This document shows, in pieces, positions 24,161 to 32,754 of a stretch of DNA of 64,000 nt; the stretch's first letter is position 1; every line of letters begins with the position of its first letter. The DNA comes from an uncultured Blautia sp. Its GTDB lineage: Bacteria > Bacillota > Clostridia > Lachnospirales > Lachnospiraceae. Location: contig NZ_CANTKB010000004.1 of NCBI RefSeq assembly GCF_947654165.1, positions 1-64,000 of the forward strand, written 5' to 3'. A program made the translations under genes and the position numbers. The notes below the pieces were generated by a model, which made no database searches, was not told where the DNA came from, and was given only the letters and a program-made list of their open reading frames with translations.

Positions 24161-24266
24161 TCTTCTACCTCCTGCAATAAATGTGTGGTATTTCAAATGA
24201 AATATGAAACATTATAACGCAAGGTCTGATATAATGTCAAATATCAAAAGGAAATAGCAATAAAAC

Positions 24267-24318
24267 TTGTGCTAACCGCACAAAAGACTTTGTGAGCGCT
24301 CAGAAAAAAGAATAATTA
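24267..24318 (+). promoter_or_regulatory. ABC operon control region: two dyads and a promoter
   Basis: TTGTGC-TAACC-GCACAA (24267-24283) is a 6-5-6 inverted repeat. TGAGCGCTCA (24293-24302) is a perfect palindrome of the type bound by LacI/CcpA proteins. It overlaps TTGTGA (24290-24295), a possible -35 for a weak -10 TAATTA (24313-24318). A second candidate -10, TATGCT, lies at 24340. Dual control by the AraC protein and a catabolite-type repressor is plausible. Confidence 0.5.
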
Positions 24319-24366
24319 TTATGTGAAAAAAGAAAACGGTATGCTAATGTAGAAAGGAGCAGCAAT

Positions 24367-25701
24367 ATGAAAAAACGTAATTTAAAGGCAATCAGTACAC
24401 TTTTATGCACAGCACTCTGTATATCTCTTACAGCTTGTGGTTCAAGCTCAGAAAGTTCAGAAGGAGGCACAAAGAAACAAGAAGAGTCCGGAAGCGGAAA
24501 AGGTCTTGAGGTAGCATATAATCTTACAACAGAAGATTTTGCAGTTTTTGAAGACATTATAAAAGGTTTTACAGAAGAGACAGGAATTGATGTGACGATT
24601 TATAATGGCGGTGACGATTATGAATCTGCTATGAAGACTCGTATGTCTTCAGGAGATTTACCAGATATGTGGGTAACCCACGGATGGAGTTTAATTCGTT
24701 ACAGCGAGTATATGATGGATTTAAGTGATCAGTCTTGGGTAGAAAAAATTGATGCCGGGCTTAAAGATGTTATTAGCAATGATGACGGAGAGTTGTTCAT
24801 TCTTCCAATTACACAGGCAGTTGCAGCAATTATGTATAATAAAGATGTTCTGACAGCAGCAGGTGTTGATGCATCTTCTATTCGAACATGGGATGATTTT
24901 GATGCTGCATGTAAAGCAGTTTCAGAAAAAACAGATGCGGCACCAATTGAAATTTGCCTTGGAGATGGATATGATTCTTATTCATTGGAAGTAATCTGGC
25001 CTACTTTATATTCTAATAGTGATGTGGTAGATAATGTAGCAGATTCATTAAAAGACGGAAGTTTTGATTGGAACGCAGATGGACAGGAAGGTTTCCAGAT
25101 GCTTTCAGACTGGTACAATGCGGGATATTTTAATGAGGATTATGTAAGTGGTCAAAAAGATGATATTTGTAAGGCTATGGCAAACGGAGAGGGTGCGTTT
25201 GCGTTATATTCCACAGAAATGATACCATCTGTACTAGCATATAATGAATCTGCTAATATCGGTATTCTTCCGGTGCCTGCTAAAGAAGAGTCCGGTGCTT
25301 CTTACTTTGGGACAGGAGAAGGTAATTTCAGTTGTTTTGGTATCTGGAAAGATACAGAATACGCAGATGAGTGCAAACAACTTTTAGAATATTTAGCAAA
25401 ACCAGAAATAGCAGTTCAGATTGTAAAAATAGACGGTGGTATTCCTGCTCTTACAGATATTGCATTATCTGAAAATGATGATGCGGCATATACAACAAAT
25501 GCCTTTAAAGAAGCACAGGAGTTATTTGAGGGTGATTTGACCTATGATAATTTCTTTGACCGTGAATATCTTCCGAGTGGTATGTGGAGTGTAATGGCAG
25601 ATTCTGTATCTACATTACTTGCTGATGGTGATCCGGAAGGAAGTATGGAAGAGGCAACAACTATGGTTGCAGATAATTATAATGATTTGATGGGAAATTA
25701 G
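24367..25701 (+). CDS. ABC sugar-binding lipoprotein
   Basis: 444 residues with GAAAGGAGCAGCAAT upstream. A signal peptide ends in the lipobox LTAC at about residue 24. The mature part begins with a low-complexity linker (GSSSESSEGGTKKQEESGSG) and is a family 1 extracellular solute-binding protein (VWVTHGWSLIRYSEYM, ITQAVAAIMYNKDVLTAAGV). It captures a sugar for the two permeases that follow. The GH27 enzyme of the same operon suggests an alpha-galactoside substrate. No ATPase gene is present, so a shared MsmK-type ATPase elsewhere must energise it. Confidence 0.92.
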   Translation: MKKRNLKAISTLLCTALCISLTACGSSSESSEGGTKKQEESGSGKGLEVAYNLTTEDFAVFEDIIKGFTEETGIDVTIYNGGDDYESAMKTRMSSGDLPDMWVTHGWSLIRYSEYMMDLSDQSWVEKIDAGLKDVISNDDGELFILPITQAVAAIMYNKDVLTAAGVDASSIRTWDDFDAACKAVSEKTDAAPIEICLGDGYDSYSLEVIWPTLYSNSDVVDNVADSLKDGSFDWNADGQEGFQMLSDWYNAGYFNEDYVSGQKDDICKAMANGEGAFALYSTEMIPSVLAYNESANIGILPVPAKEESGASYFGTGEGNFSCFGIWKDTEYADECKQLLEYLAKPEIAVQIVKIDGGIPALTDIALSENDDAAYTTNAFKEAQELFEGDLTYDNFFDREYLPSGMWSVMADSVSTLLADGDPEGSMEEATTMVADNYNDLMGN

Positions 25702-25725
25702 TAAAACTTTGAGTGAATTTATAGA

Positions 25726-25782
25726 TAGACTTTGCACATGGATGAGAGTATCTGCACCTTTCCAGGTGCAAAGTCTATTTTG
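25726..25782 (+). terminator. Intercistronic stem-loop after the binding-protein gene
   Basis: TAGACTTTGCAC (25726-25737) and GTGCAAAGTCTA (25766-25777) are exact complements, followed by TTTTGG. An alternative smaller stem GCACC/GGTGC lies within. Such elements behind binding-protein genes give partial termination or protect the upstream mRNA, so that binding protein exceeds permease. Confidence 0.65.
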
Positions 25783-25794
25783 GTAGGAGTGCTT

Positions 25795-26667
25795 ATGATT
25801 AAAAAAAGAAAACGTAGACTAAATTGGTTTTATGTGCCAGCCATTATCTTAATGATAGCATTTATTGCATATCCTTTGTGCAATGCAATTTACTTATCTT
25901 TTTTTCAGTGGAATGGCTATTCTGTAAATAAAGAATTTATAGGTATTGGAAATTATAAAGCAATGTTTGAAGATAAGGTTTTTATTTCTTCTTTGAAAAA
26001 TACTTTGATTTACGGCTTTGGTTCCACTATTTTTCAGCAGATAATAGGGCTTTCTTTAGCGTTGTTCTTGAATAGCAAATTTAAGGGAAGAGGAATTATC
26101 CGTACAGTTATATACATGCCGGCGATGGTATCTGGTCTGGTTATGGGATATATTATGTATTTCTTCTTCCAATATAAAGGCGGTGTGGTAAACGATATTA
26201 TGGCCATGCTTGGGCTGAATGCTTATGATTGGCTTGGAAATGGTGGCTCAGCCATTGCTGTTATTGTATTTATTAATACATGGCAGTTTGTAGGAGTCAG
26301 CATGGTTATTTATCTGGCAGGTATTCAAGGCGTTTCACAGTCTTATATAGAAGCGGCAACCATGGATGGTGCTACCGCCTGGGAGAGATTTCGATATGTT
26401 ATTTTACCATTGTTAGTTCCGGCATTATCTTCATCAGTGATTTATAATTTGATTGGCGGATTAAAACTCTATGATGTAATTATTGCGTTGACAGATGGAG
26501 GTCCTGCAAAGAAGACACATTCTTTGGCAACATACATAGCGAATCGGTACTTTGACGCAGAACGTGCCGGATATGCAGCAGCAATTGGTGTCTTTTCTTT
26601 TGTTATGATTATGATTATATCCATGATAGTAAATGGATATTTTCGTAAAAAGGAGGTTGAACTATGA
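25795..26667 (+). CDS. ABC sugar permease, MalF-type
   Basis: 290 residues from ATG 25795 with GTAGGAGTG upstream; an ATG at 25732 lies in the stem-loop and is unlikely. Six membrane helices are apparent (first FYVPAIILMIAFIAYPLCNA). The cytoplasmic EAA loop is EAATMDGATAWERFRYVILP. It forms the transmembrane channel together with the next gene and overlaps it by four bases (ATGA). Confidence 0.92.
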   Translation: MIKKRKRRLNWFYVPAIILMIAFIAYPLCNAIYLSFFQWNGYSVNKEFIGIGNYKAMFEDKVFISSLKNTLIYGFGSTIFQQIIGLSLALFLNSKFKGRGIIRTVIYMPAMVSGLVMGYIMYFFFQYKGGVVNDIMAMLGLNAYDWLGNGGSAIAVIVFINTWQFVGVSMVIYLAGIQGVSQSYIEAATMDGATAWERFRYVILPLLVPALSSSVIYNLIGGLKLYDVIIALTDGGPAKKTHSLATYIANRYFDAERAGYAAAIGVFSFVMIMIISMIVNGYFRKKEVEL

Positions 26668-27557
26668 TAGAGAGACTGAAATGGTTATTAAAAAAGAAAA
26701 AAGAACCAATGCCTTGGGATGAACGAGAAGAAAAAATGAAATTTAAGGCAAAAGACTGGTGGAAGTACTTGCTTAGTCTGTTTTTACTAATTGTATATTT
26801 ATTTCCGTTTTATGTAATTATAAATGTTTCTTTAAAGTCGTTTAGCGATACTACATCTAGGATGCAGTTTCCAAAAGAAATTTATTGGGATAATTATGGG
26901 AAAGTGATTGCCAGCGGTGAAATTTTTACAGGTATTATTAACTGCCTTATTATTACGGTATTTGTTCTGCTTTTGGAGATTATAATTGGTTGTATGGCAG
27001 CTTATGGATTATCCAGAAATCAATCTAAATTAAACGAAATTGTTCGTAGTTTAATTATGTCTGTTATGATGATTACTCCATTGACTATTTTAGTAGGTGT
27101 GTATTCTACTATGTCAAAAATCCATGCCACTTCAACTTATTGGGGGATGGTATTAGTACTGAGTGCCTTTGGTCTTCCGTTGGTTATCTTTTTGTATACC
27201 AATTTTATATCGTCTATACCAATTGAATTAGATGAAGCAGCATCTATAGATGGAGCAACCAATTTTCAGATATTTTACAAGGTGATTTTGCCTCAGTTAA
27301 AGACCGTGACCGTAACAGTTATTATTCTTCAGGGTGTTGGAGTTTGGAATGAATATACGTATGCGTACTATTTCCTGCAGAAAACATCTATGCGAACAAT
27401 AACCTTAGTCATTAAAACATTCTTCTCGGCGGTTTCTAATGATTATGGTGCAGCAGCGGCTACAGCAGTAATCGGTATGCTTCCGTTGATTATAGTTTAT
27501 CTTTGTCTACAGAAATATTTTATTCAGGGACAAGTAGATAGTGCCATTAAAGGTTAA
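26664..27557 (+). CDS. ABC sugar permease, MalG-type
   Basis: 297 residues, start within ATGA overlapping the previous stop. A basic N-terminal segment (KWLLKKKKEPMPWDEREEK) precedes six helices. The EAA loop is DEAASIDGATNFQIFYKVIL, and the C-terminus YFIQGQVDSAIKG is the typical end of MalG-type permeases. Partner of the preceding MalF-type protein. Confidence 0.92.
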   Translation: MIERLKWLLKKKKEPMPWDEREEKMKFKAKDWWKYLLSLFLLIVYLFPFYVIINVSLKSFSDTTSRMQFPKEIYWDNYGKVIASGEIFTGIINCLIITVFVLLLEIIIGCMAAYGLSRNQSKLNEIVRSLIMSVMMITPLTILVGVYSTMSKIHATSTYWGMVLVLSAFGLPLVIFLYTNFISSIPIELDEAASIDGATNFQIFYKVILPQLKTVTVTVIILQGVGVWNEYTYAYYFLQKTSMRTITLVIKTFFSAVSNDYGAAAATAVIGMLPLIIVYLCLQKYFIQGQVDSAIKG

Positions 27558-27592
27558 TATAATTCCTGCTATAAAAGAAAAGAGGTGAGTAT

Positions 27593-28243
27593 TTGAAGCT
27601 ATCATTAGATTCTCCTATTGTTGATAAGACCAATCAAATTGCAGATATTATAATACTAGGTTTTCTCTGGCTTTTGACATCAATTCCTATTATCACAATA
27701 GGACCTGCAAGTATAGCATTGTACTATGCTATGGTAAAATCAGTAAGAAAAAAACATGATACGGCAATGAATGCTTTCTTTTATTCTTTTAAACAGAATT
27801 TCAGACAGGGGATAGAAGCTACATTTTTATATTTGGGCTATGGAGGTATTATTATCTATTATATTTTGCTGGCAAAAAGTCATCCGGTTTTTCGAGAAAA
27901 TCCTTATATGACAATTGCTATGGGAATAATTATAACAGCCCCTTTTATATTTACGGGACTTTATATTTTCCCCATTATATCCAGATTTGAAAATGTATTG
28001 CTAAAACAGATTTTTTATGCATTACATATGTCTGTAGGAAATATTATAACGACAGGACTTCTTTGTGTAATGTTGGCTTTAGTAGGCTTTTTGATTTATT
28101 TATATCCTTTTTTATTAATCGTTCTTCCGGGTTTTTTTGTATATGTATCTTCCCTTTTTATAGAAAAAATTTTTAGAAGATATACAAAGAAAATTGCAAA
28201 AGATGATAGGAGACAAGAGGAATTGCCGTGGTATTTAGAATAA
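27593..28243 (+). CDS. YesL/DUF624 membrane protein
   Basis: 216 residues from TTG 27593 after AGAGGTGAG. Five or so hydrophobic helices (ADIIILGFLWLLTSIPIITI, IIITAPFIFTGLYIF, MLALVGFLIYLYPFLLIVLP) with the family motif GPASIALYYAMVK. YesL proteins commonly sit in carbohydrate ABC operons of Firmicutes; their function is unknown, perhaps a transporter accessory. It lies between the permeases and the glycosidase. Confidence 0.85.
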   Translation: MKLSLDSPIVDKTNQIADIIILGFLWLLTSIPIITIGPASIALYYAMVKSVRKKHDTAMNAFFYSFKQNFRQGIEATFLYLGYGGIIIYYILLAKSHPVFRENPYMTIAMGIIITAPFIFTGLYIFPIISRFENVLLKQIFYALHMSVGNIITTGLLCVMLALVGFLIYLYPFLLIVLPGFFVYVSSLFIEKIFRRYTKKIAKDDRRQEELPWYLE

Positions 28244-28281
28244 AAAATTAGTTTTGAATAATATGGATAGGAGTGTTGATT

Positions 28282-29583
28282 ATGAACAAAAATGCATTTG
28301 CACCGACACCGCCTATGGGGTGGAATAGCTGGGATTGTTATGGTGCTTCTGTGACAGAAAAAGAGTTAAGGCAAAATATCGATTACATGGCAGAACACTT
28401 GAAAGACCATGGATGGGAATATATTGTCTGTGATATTCAGTGGTATGAACCAACAGCAGATTCCAGTCATTACCATAAGTTTGCTGATTTGTGTATGGAT
28501 GAATACGGAAGACTGATGCCGGCACCAAACCGTTTCCCTTCTGCGGCAAATGGAAACGGTTTTAAAGAAATTGCTGACTATGCACACGGCAAGGGATTGA
28601 AATTTGGGATTCATATTATGCGTGGCATTCCACGCCAGGCAGTGGCTCAGAATGTGAAGATCAAAGATAGTAAATATACAGCCAGAGAGGCTGCACATCC
28701 TTCTTCCATTTGCTGTTGGAATACAGATATGTATGGCTTGGATACAACGAAACCCGGGGCACAGGATTATTACAATTCAATTTTAGAGCTGTATGCTTCC
28801 TGGGGTGTAGATTTCATTAAAGTAGACGATATCTGTGTGAAATATGGACGGCCTGGGGATGAGAGCACATTGGAATATGGCGGTGACGAAATCGAGATGT
28901 TGAGAAATGCCATTGACAAGTGTGGGCGTCCGATTGTTCTTAGCCTGTCACCGGGACCTGCTATGGTGGAGCAGGCAGAGCATCTCTGTGAGCATGCAAA
29001 TATGTGGCGTATTACCAACGATCTGTGGGATAGCTGGGAAAATATTATGGAGATGTTTAGGAGATGTGATAATTGGAGTCCTTATGTGTCGCAAGGATGT
29101 TATCCAGATTGTGATATGCTTCCGGTTGGGCATATTTCTATCCGAGGCTGTGAGCACGGCTTGACAGACCGCCAGACCAGACTTTCAAAGGAAGAGCAGA
29201 GAACCATGTTTACTCTGTGGTGTATTTTCCGTTCTCCTATGATACTTGGCTGTGAGCTGACAGATATGGATGAGTGGACAAAATCCTTAGTGACCAATGA
29301 TGAGGTTCTGGGGCTTTTGAAGAAGAGCAGGAATGCTCATCAGGTCCTTCGTACAGGTGATTTTATTCTGTGGAAAGCAGAGGATGAAGAGGGAAACACC
29401 TATGCCGCATTTTTCAATATTACGAACTGGGAAGAGACTTTTAGTGTAAGCTTGAAGCAGCTTGGGCTGGAAGGAAAATGTCAGGTTCATGATATGTGGA
29501 GTGGAGAAGATTTAGGAGAGGCAGAGGAGGCTATAGAAGTCACCTTGAAATCTCATGATGCGATGCTTTACAAAATGGTGTAA
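28282..29583 (+). CDS. GH27 alpha-galactosidase
   Basis: 433 residues from ATG 28282 with ATAGGAGTG upstream. PPMGWNSWDCYG is the GH27 entry signature. Nucleophile D182 lies in FIKVDDICVKYG and the acid/base D247 in WRITNDLWDSW. A C-terminal beta-sandwich follows. There is no signal peptide, so it hydrolyses alpha-galactosides in the cytoplasm after uptake. It is the last gene of the transporter operon, ended by the shared hairpin at 29670. Confidence 0.93.
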   Translation: MNKNAFAPTPPMGWNSWDCYGASVTEKELRQNIDYMAEHLKDHGWEYIVCDIQWYEPTADSSHYHKFADLCMDEYGRLMPAPNRFPSAANGNGFKEIADYAHGKGLKFGIHIMRGIPRQAVAQNVKIKDSKYTAREAAHPSSICCWNTDMYGLDTTKPGAQDYYNSILELYASWGVDFIKVDDICVKYGRPGDESTLEYGGDEIEMLRNAIDKCGRPIVLSLSPGPAMVEQAEHLCEHANMWRITNDLWDSWENIMEMFRRCDNWSPYVSQGCYPDCDMLPVGHISIRGCEHGLTDRQTRLSKEEQRTMFTLWCIFRSPMILGCELTDMDEWTKSLVTNDEVLGLLKKSRNAHQVLRTGDFILWKAEDEEGNTYAAFFNITNWEETFSVSLKQLGLEGKCQVHDMWSGEDLGEAEEAIEVTLKSHDAMLYKMV

Positions 29584-29669
29584 TATTGCTGCGGTAGACT
29601 TGAAAAATTAAGTGTCGCATCGGGAGAAAGCATTTATTAGGATTTCTTATTAAACTGCAGATGAAAATA

Positions 29670-29717
29670 AAAAGGCACTGCCCTGTCATTCATTGAAATG
29701 CAGCAGCAGTGCCTTTT
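29670..29717. terminator. Bidirectional terminator, GH27 / VOC genes
   Basis: AAAAGGCACTGC (29670-29681) and GCAGTGCCTTTT (29706-29717) are exact complements with A and T runs on the two sides, serving the convergent genes. Confidence 0.85.
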
Positions 29718-29736
29718 AGCTGTTCAGTATAAAATT

Positions 29737-30108
29737 TTATTTCCTGTCCGGTACGATTTCCAGCCAGTATCCATCCGGGTCAGAAATGAAGTAGATTCCC
29801 ATTTCTTTATTCTCGAAACAGATACAGCCCATTTCTTCATGCAGTTTGTGTGCTGCTTCAAAATTATCTGTGCGGAATGCCAGGTGAAATTCACAGTCAC
29901 CCAGGTTGTACGGTCTGTCAAAGTCTCTTAACCAGGTTAATTCCAGTTCAAAATCTGTAGTTTTGTTACCAAGATACACGATGATAAAGGAACCGTCTGG
30001 AGCCTCAATTCTTCGTTTCTCAGTAATTCCAAGAGCATTCTTATAGAATTCCATAGAACGTTCCAGGTCTTTGACATTGTAATTTTCGTGAATCATCTGA
30101 AATCTCAT
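29737..30108 (-). CDS. Glyoxalase I-like VOC protein
   Basis: 123 residues. Two beta-alpha-beta-beta-beta repeats with the four metal ligands in place: H7 (MIHENYNV), E56 (FELELTW), H75 (CEFHLAF), E117 (YWLEIVP). This matches lactoylglutathione lyase, which detoxifies methylglyoxal, though clostridia usually lack glutathione, so another thiol cofactor or substrate is likely. AGGAGGATACCCCT precedes the ATG. It may be co-transcribed with the MBL gene 29 bases upstream. Confidence 0.85.
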   Translation of the reverse strand: MRFQMIHENYNVKDLERSMEFYKNALGITEKRRIEAPDGSFIIVYLGNKTTDFELELTWLRDFDRPYNLGDCEFHLAFRTDNFEAAHKLHEEMGCICFENKEMGIYFISDPDGYWLEIVPDRK

Positions 30109-30137
30109 AGGGGTATCCTCCTAAAGTTCTGACTGCT

Positions 30138-30869
30138 TTACTCTGTACACAGAAAGGTTTGGCCTTCTTGTTCTATTTGCTGAGTGCGTTCCTTATATAG
30201 CTGCCCCTTTTCAGAAGCTGTGAACTTCTGGATAATGGAATAATCCTTCCAGAAATGCATGGGAAAAACATATTGGATGTTGCCTGTCTGTTCCAGAATA
30301 TATTGAAAGCCTTTATCGTACCATTCGCCCTGGCGTGGGTCCAGGGGAAGAAAGGCTGCAAAAATATCAAGATCCTTCAAAGGTTCCGTATATTTTTTAA
30401 AATTGGCAGTCATGTTATTGTTATATTGTTTGGATTCTCCCGGCCATACCCACCAGTTTAAATCTCCGGCATGATAGATCCATTTTTCCTGATAACGGAT
30501 CAAAAAAGCTACACCGCAGTCTGTGGAAGGAAGTGTATGAATTTCCAGTTTGTCTGAAGTGCCTTCCACAGGAAGCACTAAGTGTTCTCTGGATTTCATG
30601 AAATGTATGGCATCTTTATTTTCGGGAGTTACATGCTTTTTTGCTTGTCCCATGATATCACGGGATAGAATATAGCATATTTTAGAACATCCCACAATAG
30701 AAAATATCTCCGAATTATAATGGTCTCCATGGCTGTGAGAAGCAAAAATGTACAATGGTTTTTCCTTGGGGAGTGTGGGGATTTCTCCTTCGTAATAATC
30801 AAAAAGCCAGCAGCAGTTGTCCCACTCCAGAAGAAAACCGCTGTGTCCGATGTAGGTGACTTTCATCAA
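30138..30869 (-). CDS. MBL-fold metal-dependent hydrolase
   Basis: 243 residues. H45, H47, D49 and H50 in ASHSHGDHYN are the dinuclear zinc site; IYHAGDLNWWVW supplies further ligands. The family (UlaG/YtbE-like) includes lactonases and phosphodiesterases; substrate unknown. Its ATG overlaps the dacF stop by four bases, so the two are co-translated. It is soluble, with no signal peptide. Confidence 0.85.
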   Translation of the reverse strand: MMKVTYIGHSGFLLEWDNCCWLFDYYEGEIPTLPKEKPLYIFASHSHGDHYNSEIFSIVGCSKICYILSRDIMGQAKKHVTPENKDAIHFMKSREHLVLPVEGTSDKLEIHTLPSTDCGVAFLIRYQEKWIYHAGDLNWWVWPGESKQYNNNMTANFKKYTEPLKDLDIFAAFLPLDPRQGEWYDKGFQYILEQTGNIQYVFPMHFWKDYSIIQKFTASEKGQLYKERTQQIEQEGQTFLCTE

Positions 30870-32359
30870 AATTCTCCTTTTTTCCGTTTTTTGTTCTTCT
30901 TTCTTCTTTTATGGGAGCGGCGGATTCTTACACACAGGGTAACAATATAGAAAATCATAGCGGCTGTTATAAAAAGCAATGCCGGGTATTTCCAGCTTGG
31001 AAGTTCACGGAAGGTCTCTGCCATATCATGAACAAGCCCCTTCGGTGAAGAAGAGGTTTCTTTGGAAGAATCCGGAGTAATATCGGTCTGGGATTCTTCT
31101 GATTTCTGCGGAAATGTCATATTTCCCTGCTTTACTTCTTCTTTGCGAATGCCGAGCTCTTTGGCAGAAGCAAGAATTTCATCAGTTGCAGGTAAGGAGG
31201 AGCTGCCAAGAACCGTTTCCCCATAACGATAGGTGATGAGTAAAGTATTGTCTTCCTCTAAAGCAGTCTGAAAAGAAAGAGTTTCCTTTGGTTCTTTTGG
31301 AATTACCAGGGAGGAATCCTGTAATACAGGGGCTAAAATGCCCTGCTCTGCAAGTTTTGCTCCAAGGGTGTCATCTTTTGCGGCTGAGAAAGTTTCGGAC
31401 TCTGGCACTACTTTCTGGAAATTCTGAAATCCGTAGTCGAACAGTGCTTTTGTATCATTGTAATGTTCGTTGATATCAGCAAGAACTACACATACAAGAC
31501 GCATACCATCTCTCTCGGCATAAGTTACCAAAGTGTTTCCCGCTTTTTCCGTATAGCCGGTTTTTCCACCCAGACAGCCTTCATAATATTCAGGCTTGTC
31601 GGGGAGTACCATTTTATGATGATTGTTCAGCCAGCGTGTTTCGTTGGTAATGTTGGTGGTCGGCACAATATAATAAGGTGTTTTAATAATTTCCCGGAAG
31701 GTTTCATTCTGGAAGGCAGCACAGGAAATCATGGCTAAATCTCTGGCTGTAGTATAGTGGTCTTCGTGGTACAAGCCATTGGCATTGACGAAATGGGTGT
31801 TTTCACAGCCCAGGTCTTTGGCACGCTGGTTCATGGAATCCACAAAAGCCTGTACCGTGCCGCCGATATATTCGGCAACTCCTGAAGAGACTTCATTTGC
31901 AGATGCCAGAAGAATAGCGTAGGCAGAATCCTTCATAGTAAGAGTTTCCCCAGGTTTGATGCCAATATGCGTACTGTCAGCTTCAATGTTGTTTACCTCA
32001 TCGGTAAAGGTAATCTGTGTATCAAAAGGAACCTGCTCAATGGCCAACATAGCGGTCATGATCTTTGTAGTGCTGGCAGGAGCCCGTTTCTCATCAATGC
32101 CTTTGGCATAGAGAATCGAACCTGAGTCTATATCCATTAAAATGGCAGTTTCTGCCACCACCTTTGGACCCTGAGGCCAGCCGGGAATTTTGTTGGACTG
32201 AATTTCCCACTCATAGCTTTCTGGTTTGGCTGGTTCTTCGGGAGTAGAGCTTTCTGCATCATCTGCCTGGGCTGCCATTACCGGAGTTACACAGGAGGTA
32301 ACCGTAAGAGCAGCACACAGAAGCAGTGTTTTCCATAAGTTTTTTTTCTTCTTTTTCAT
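30866..32359 (-). CDS. dacF: D-alanyl-D-alanine carboxypeptidase (DacF-like)
   Basis: 497 residues. An N-terminal signal peptide (LLLCAALTVTSCVTPVMAA) leads to a serine peptidase of family S11: S96-x-x-K99 in ASTTK, S153-A-N155 and K266-T-G268. A PBP5 C-terminal domain and a C-terminal membrane helix (YPALLFITAAMIFYIVTLCV) with a basic tail follow. It trims the peptide stem of peptidoglycan outside the membrane. Most DacF proteins are shorter; the proline- and serine-rich linker and C-terminal anchor add length. GAAGGGAAACGAAC precedes the start. Confidence 0.9.
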   Translation of the reverse strand: MKKKKKNLWKTLLLCAALTVTSCVTPVMAAQADDAESSTPEEPAKPESYEWEIQSNKIPGWPQGPKVVAETAILMDIDSGSILYAKGIDEKRAPASTTKIMTAMLAIEQVPFDTQITFTDEVNNIEADSTHIGIKPGETLTMKDSAYAILLASANEVSSGVAEYIGGTVQAFVDSMNQRAKDLGCENTHFVNANGLYHEDHYTTARDLAMISCAAFQNETFREIIKTPYYIVPTTNITNETRWLNNHHKMVLPDKPEYYEGCLGGKTGYTEKAGNTLVTYAERDGMRLVCVVLADINEHYNDTKALFDYGFQNFQKVVPESETFSAAKDDTLGAKLAEQGILAPVLQDSSLVIPKEPKETLSFQTALEEDNTLLITYRYGETVLGSSSLPATDEILASAKELGIRKEEVKQGNMTFPQKSEESQTDITPDSSKETSSSPKGLVHDMAETFRELPSWKYPALLFITAAMIFYIVTLCVRIRRSHKRRKKNKKRKKGEF

Positions 32360-32443
32360 AAAAATGTTCGTTTCCCTTCTTGTAAACTAAGGTATATTAT
32401 AAGGGATTTATGGGATTATAGCAATGAAATTATACAAACCCAC

Positions 32444-32472
32444 TTGACACCCCCAAACACTGCCAGTATAAT
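32444..32472 (+). promoter_or_regulatory. Consensus promoter of ileS
   Basis: TTGACA (32444-32449), 17 bases, TATAAT (32467-32472): exact consensus at both boxes. Transcription begins near 32480, just before the T-box leader. Confidence 0.85.
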
Positions 32473-32484
32473 AAATTCATATCT

Positions 32485-32734
32485 GCAAAAACATAGATGG
32501 AGACAGTATTTTGCTGGCAAACGTTTCAGCGAGCCGGGGAAGGTGGAAGCCCGGTACCAGTAGCGGTAAAAGAACATCACTCCGGAGTTGCTATCTGAAT
32601 CAAGTAAGAGACGCCGGCTTTTCCTCCGTTAAAGGGAACGCATATAAAAGCACACAAGCTTCGTATGTTGTAAGAGGTGGTATAACGAAAGCACATATAT
32701 AGCTCTCGTCCTGTTACAGGACGGGGGTTTTTTT
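32485..32734 (+). promoter_or_regulatory. T-box riboswitch (isoleucine)
   Basis: The 270-base leader of ileS has the T-box-like conserved sequence AAGAGGTGGTATAACG (32672-32687) and a terminator CTCGTCCTG/CAGGACGGGGG followed by seven T (32705-32734). Upstream stem I ends in a specifier region that includes ATC (Ile) at 32593-32595 (TTGCTATCTGAATCAAG). Uncharged tRNA-Ile would stabilise the antiterminator and turn on ileS. The T-box core is slightly divergent from the consensus AGGGTGGTACCGCG. Confidence 0.85.
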
Positions 32735-32754
32735 AATTCAGAAAGGAGAAAATC

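Noticed and set aside
28366..29297. Several minus-strand frames within the GH27 gene
   Set aside because: All are shadows over a fully conserved enzyme gene without start signals.
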